Shown: positions 61,526-64,000 of the stretch, piece after piece
Numbering within the stretch: position 1 is the stretch's first letter
Layout of the letters: each line of letters opens with the position of its first letter
Origin: Sphingobacterium deserti
GTDB taxonomy: Bacteria; Bacteroidota; Bacteroidia; Sphingobacteriales; Sphingobacteriaceae
Assembly: GCF_000757725.1 (NCBI RefSeq)
Contig: NZ_JJMU01000004.1
Coordinates: 1 to 64,000, forward strand
Reading direction: 5' to 3'
DNA: 64,000 bases
Program-made: the position numbers and the translations under genes
Notes under the pieces: generated by a model
What the model saw: only the letters and a program-made list of their open reading frames with translations
The model's database searches: none
What the model was told of the DNA's origin: nothing

Positions 61526-64000
61526 ATGATCTCAGAAGTATTTATAAAAAGGCCAGTCACCGCAATCGTCATCTCGATCTTAATTATGATCATTGGTACG
61601 ATTTCCATCATGACATTGCCGATCAGTCAATACCCATCCATTGCGCCTCCAACCGTAACTGTTACGGCCAACTATACCGGAGCTGATGCGCAGACGGTAG
61701 AGCAGACGGTGACCACGCCTATTGAAAGTCAGATCAACGGTACGCCGGGCATGATCTACATGTCGTCAAACAGTACGTCGAACGGGCAATCTACTATCAC
61801 AGTAACCTTCGAGGTAGGTACAGATATTGACGTAGCTACCTTAGATGTACAGAACCGAGTTGGCATTGCCGAACCAGCGTTGCCGGAAGCCGTTCGTCGG
61901 CTGGGAGTAATCACGAGAAAAGCCAATACGGATATCTTAATGTTGGTGTCGTTGGTATCCCCTAAAGGAACACGTGACGATAAGTTTTTGGCTAATTACG
62001 CCAACCTATATGTGAAAGACGCTATTTTGCGGGTGAAAGGCGTGGGCGATGTTACGGCATTTGGTCAACCCTTTTCTATGCGCGTGTGGCTTGATGCTAA
62101 TAAATTAACAGCGTTACGGTTAACACCGGCAGATGTATCGACAGCGATCTCTGAACAGAACCTTCGAATCCCAGGTGGTTCAGTAGGTGCACCGCCCCTA
62201 CAGAATTCACAGGTATTCGAATATCCGGTTATTACCGACTCGGATCTATCTTCTGTAGAAGATTTTGAAGAAATTATTGTGAAATCAAACCGCGATGGAT
62301 CAATCGTTTTATTGAAGGATGTGGCTCGTGTCGAGCTTGGTCAGTTCAGTTACGCAACAACGACGCGTACCGATGGCATGATTTCCACAGGTATGATGGT
62401 GGCGCAAACGCCGGGTGGTAACGCTGTAGAGACGGCCGAAGGTATATACGCGGCATTGGATCAAATGAAGCAATCATTTCCCGAGGATGTAGATTATGTC
62501 GTTGGTTATGAGACGGTATCAGTGGTCCATGCTTCCATCGATTCGGTAATACATACCTTGGTGGAAGCGTTGCTCTTGGTGACATTGGTTGTTTTCTTCT
62601 TCCTGCAATCGTGGAGAGCTACATTGATTCCTGTATTGGCGATACCCGTATCCGTTGTAGGTACGTTTATCTTCTTCACCTTATTCGGATTCTCGATCAA
62701 CAATTTAACGTTGTTAGCCTTTGTATTAGCCATCGGTATTGTGGTCGATGATGCCATCGTTGTGGTAGAAGCGGTACAGCATTACATTGATCACTATAAG
62801 ATGAGTGCAAAAGATGCTACCACGCATGCGATGAAAGACATTACGGCTCCGGTAATAGCGATTGCCTTAATTTTGGCCGCTGTGTTTATTCCCGTAGGCT
62901 TCATCCCGGGTATGGTTGGAAAGCTTTACCAACAGTTTGCGATCACGATCGCAGTGTCGGTTATGCTATCTGCTTTTATCGCGTTATCCTTGACACCGGC
63001 GTTATGCGCTTTGCTTTTGAAACCTACATCGGTCAACAAAGATGCAAAAGGCCTAAACAAGTTCTTTTACAAGTTCAACCTTTGGTTCGAGCGCGTCACG
63101 CATAAATATTCTAAGGGTGTTCGTGTATCGATCCGTCGCGCGCCATTGGCGCTGGTTATCCTGCTGTGTATTTTCATTGGAACAGGATACATGTTTACCA
63201 CCAAGCCGACAGGGTTTATCCCGACAGAAGATAATGGTTCCTTCTTTGCAGGGGTTAACTTACCGGAGGGCTCATCAGCTAGCCGCACGGCCGCCGTATT
63301 GACAGAGTTAAATGATCAATTCCGAAAAGATTTTCCAGAGATCGAGCACGTAACTTTGATTGCAGGTATCAACATCTTAAACCGTTCGTTTAAGTCTAAT
63401 GCTGCCACATTGTTTGTATCCCTAAAGCCATGGGCGGAGCGTAAGCGTACTGCGGCAGATATCACAGGTGCCATTATGGGTAAATATGGAAGCTATGGTA
63501 AAGCACGCGTTCTCGCTGTGACGCCGCCGGCTATTCCCGGACTGGGTACATCGGGTGGGTTTTCTTTGATGATTCAGGATCAGCAAACGGTAGATATCAA
63601 GCAATTTGAAGCTGTTGTTGGTAAATTTTTGGGCGCGGTAAACCAGCGACCTGAAATTGGAATGGCCTATACGCTCTTCAACTCAAACTCACCAAACTTT
63701 AAAATTTCAGTAGACAGAGAGCAAGCTAAAAAAATGCTTGTACCTATATCATCTATCTACAGTACTATTTCCGCATATCTTGGTTCGGCTTATATCAATG
63801 ACTTCACGCGCTACGGTCGTAACTTCCGTGTCGTTACACAGGCGGATAATAGCTACCGCATGAATATAGAGGATATTAACAAGCTGTATGTGAACAACAC
63901 GGAAGGCTCACCAGTACCATTAAGTACCTTGGTGACCTGGCAAATGGTACAAAACCCATCGATTATCAATCACTATAATATTTTTAGAAGTATTGAAGTC
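61526..64000 (+). CDS. RND efflux permease (HAE1 type), cut by window edge
   Basis: Inner-membrane drug/proton antiporter of the AcrB family; 825 codons are present with an open frame to the last base. The start MISEVFIKRPVTAIVISILIM and the TM1 loop YPSIAPPTVTVTANYTGADAQTVEQTV match HAE1 pumps; the proton-relay Asp pair is seen in IGIVVDDAIVVVEAV. It is 30 bp after the adaptor gene. Its missing end lies outside the window. Confidence 0.95.
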   Translation, partial: MISEVFIKRPVTAIVISILIMIIGTISIMTLPISQYPSIAPPTVTVTANYTGADAQTVEQTVTTPIESQINGTPGMIYMSSNSTSNGQSTITVTFEVGTDIDVATLDVQNRVGIAEPALPEAVRRLGVITRKANTDILMLVSLVSPKGTRDDKFLANYANLYVKDAILRVKGVGDVTAFGQPFSMRVWLDANKLTALRLTPADVSTAISEQNLRIPGGSVGAPPLQNSQVFEYPVITDSDLSSVEDFEEIIVKSNRDGSIVLLKDVARVELGQFSYATTTRTDGMISTGMMVAQTPGGNAVETAEGIYAALDQMKQSFPEDVDYVVGYETVSVVHASIDSVIHTLVEALLLVTLVVFFFLQSWRATLIPVLAIPVSVVGTFIFFTLFGFSINNLTLLAFVLAIGIVVDDAIVVVEAVQHYIDHYKMSAKDATTHAMKDITAPVIAIALILAAVFIPVGFIPGMVGKLYQQFAITIAVSVMLSAFIALSLTPALCALLLKPTSVNKDAKGLNKFFYKFNLWFERVTHKYSKGVRVSIRRAPLALVILLCIFIGTGYMFTTKPTGFIPTEDNGSFFAGVNLPEGSSASRTAAVLTELNDQFRKDFPEIEHVTLIAGINILNRSFKSNAATLFVSLKPWAERKRTAADITGAIMGKYGSYGKARVLAVTPPAIPGLGTSGGFSLMIQDQQTVDIKQFEAVVGKFLGAVNQRPEIGMAYTLFNSNSPNFKISVDREQAKKMLVPISSIYSTISAYLGSAYINDFTRYGRNFRVVTQADNSYRMNIEDINKLYVNNTEGSPVPLSTLVTWQMVQNPSIINHYNIFRSIEV

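Overview
The window looks like chromosomal DNA of a Bacteroidota bacterium, most likely Sphingobacteriaceae (Sphingobacterium or a close genus). The signs are a FecI-FecR-SusC-SusD cluster with an STN-type SusC, TAnnTTTG promoter boxes, few Shine-Dalgarno sites, many lipoproteins, a YpdA-type bacillithiol reductase, a eukaryote-type ProRS, and base composition in the low-to-mid forties %GC by eye. Most of it is ordinary core genome. I see no phage, transposase, integrase, CRISPR array or obvious defence island.

Layout. 1-8.9 kb: a minus-strand nutrient-uptake locus (ECF sigma factor, a small inserted gene, FecR anti-sigma factor, SusC porin, SusD lipoprotein, then an esterase beyond a terminator). 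9.3-19.4 kb: single genes, including a BamA-like barrel, acetyltransferases, a YdeI-like protein, a Kef-type antiporter, an APC permease, a NUDIX hydrolase, a PA2169-type protein and a YiiX-like hydrolase. 20-23.6 kb: deoxyinosine glycosylase, PurM, a RimB-like protease, the RimK ligase and a small lipoprotein. 23.6-24 kb: a duplicated palindromic intergenic repeat. 24-30.7 kb: a membrane Fe-S oxidoreductase pair, tRNA-Leu, Ppx/GppA, a His-rich lipoprotein and PEP carboxylase. 31-38 kb: FUSC-YpdA, TetR, MurB, an ECF sigma factor overlapping a cytochrome b5-like gene, a PfkB kinase and an odd Asn-like tRNA. 38-47.6 kb: a PKD fragment, an AlkP-superfamily phosphatase, a large TPR protein, tRNA-Asn, a degenerate AAA-like protein, MetB, an NAD-binding protein and ProRS. 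47.8-58.2 kb: a Gly/Trp/Ser-rich lipoprotein, a FadL-like porin, NfeD, a LysM protein, uridine kinase, a previously missed 55-residue Cys-rich protein, an MFS transporter, a DUF4442-like protein and a lipoprotein-SCO-cytochrome c operon. 58.4 kb to the end: a TetR-TolC-adaptor-RND efflux operon, with the RND pump cut by the window edge.

How the genes work together. The SusCD locus is probably switched on when substrate in the SusC STN domain signals through FecR to the FecI sigma factor. The efflux operon starts with its own TetR regulator. RimB and RimK probably control C-terminal glutamylation of ribosomal protein S6. The lipoprotein-SCO-cytochrome c genes look like an envelope copper or electron-transfer unit.

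The points most worth a second look are the Asn-like tRNA with anticodon AUU, C33 and A73; two mutually exclusive hairpins in the leader of the ECF sigma gene at 36.2 kb; the 55-residue Cys-rich protein behind a promoter that may give a leaderless mRNA; a AAA-like protein that seems to have lost its ATPase motifs; and the duplicated hairpin plus 14-bp tandem repeat at 23.6-24 kb. None of these is a clear new multi-gene system, and all family assignments are from motif reading, not searches.
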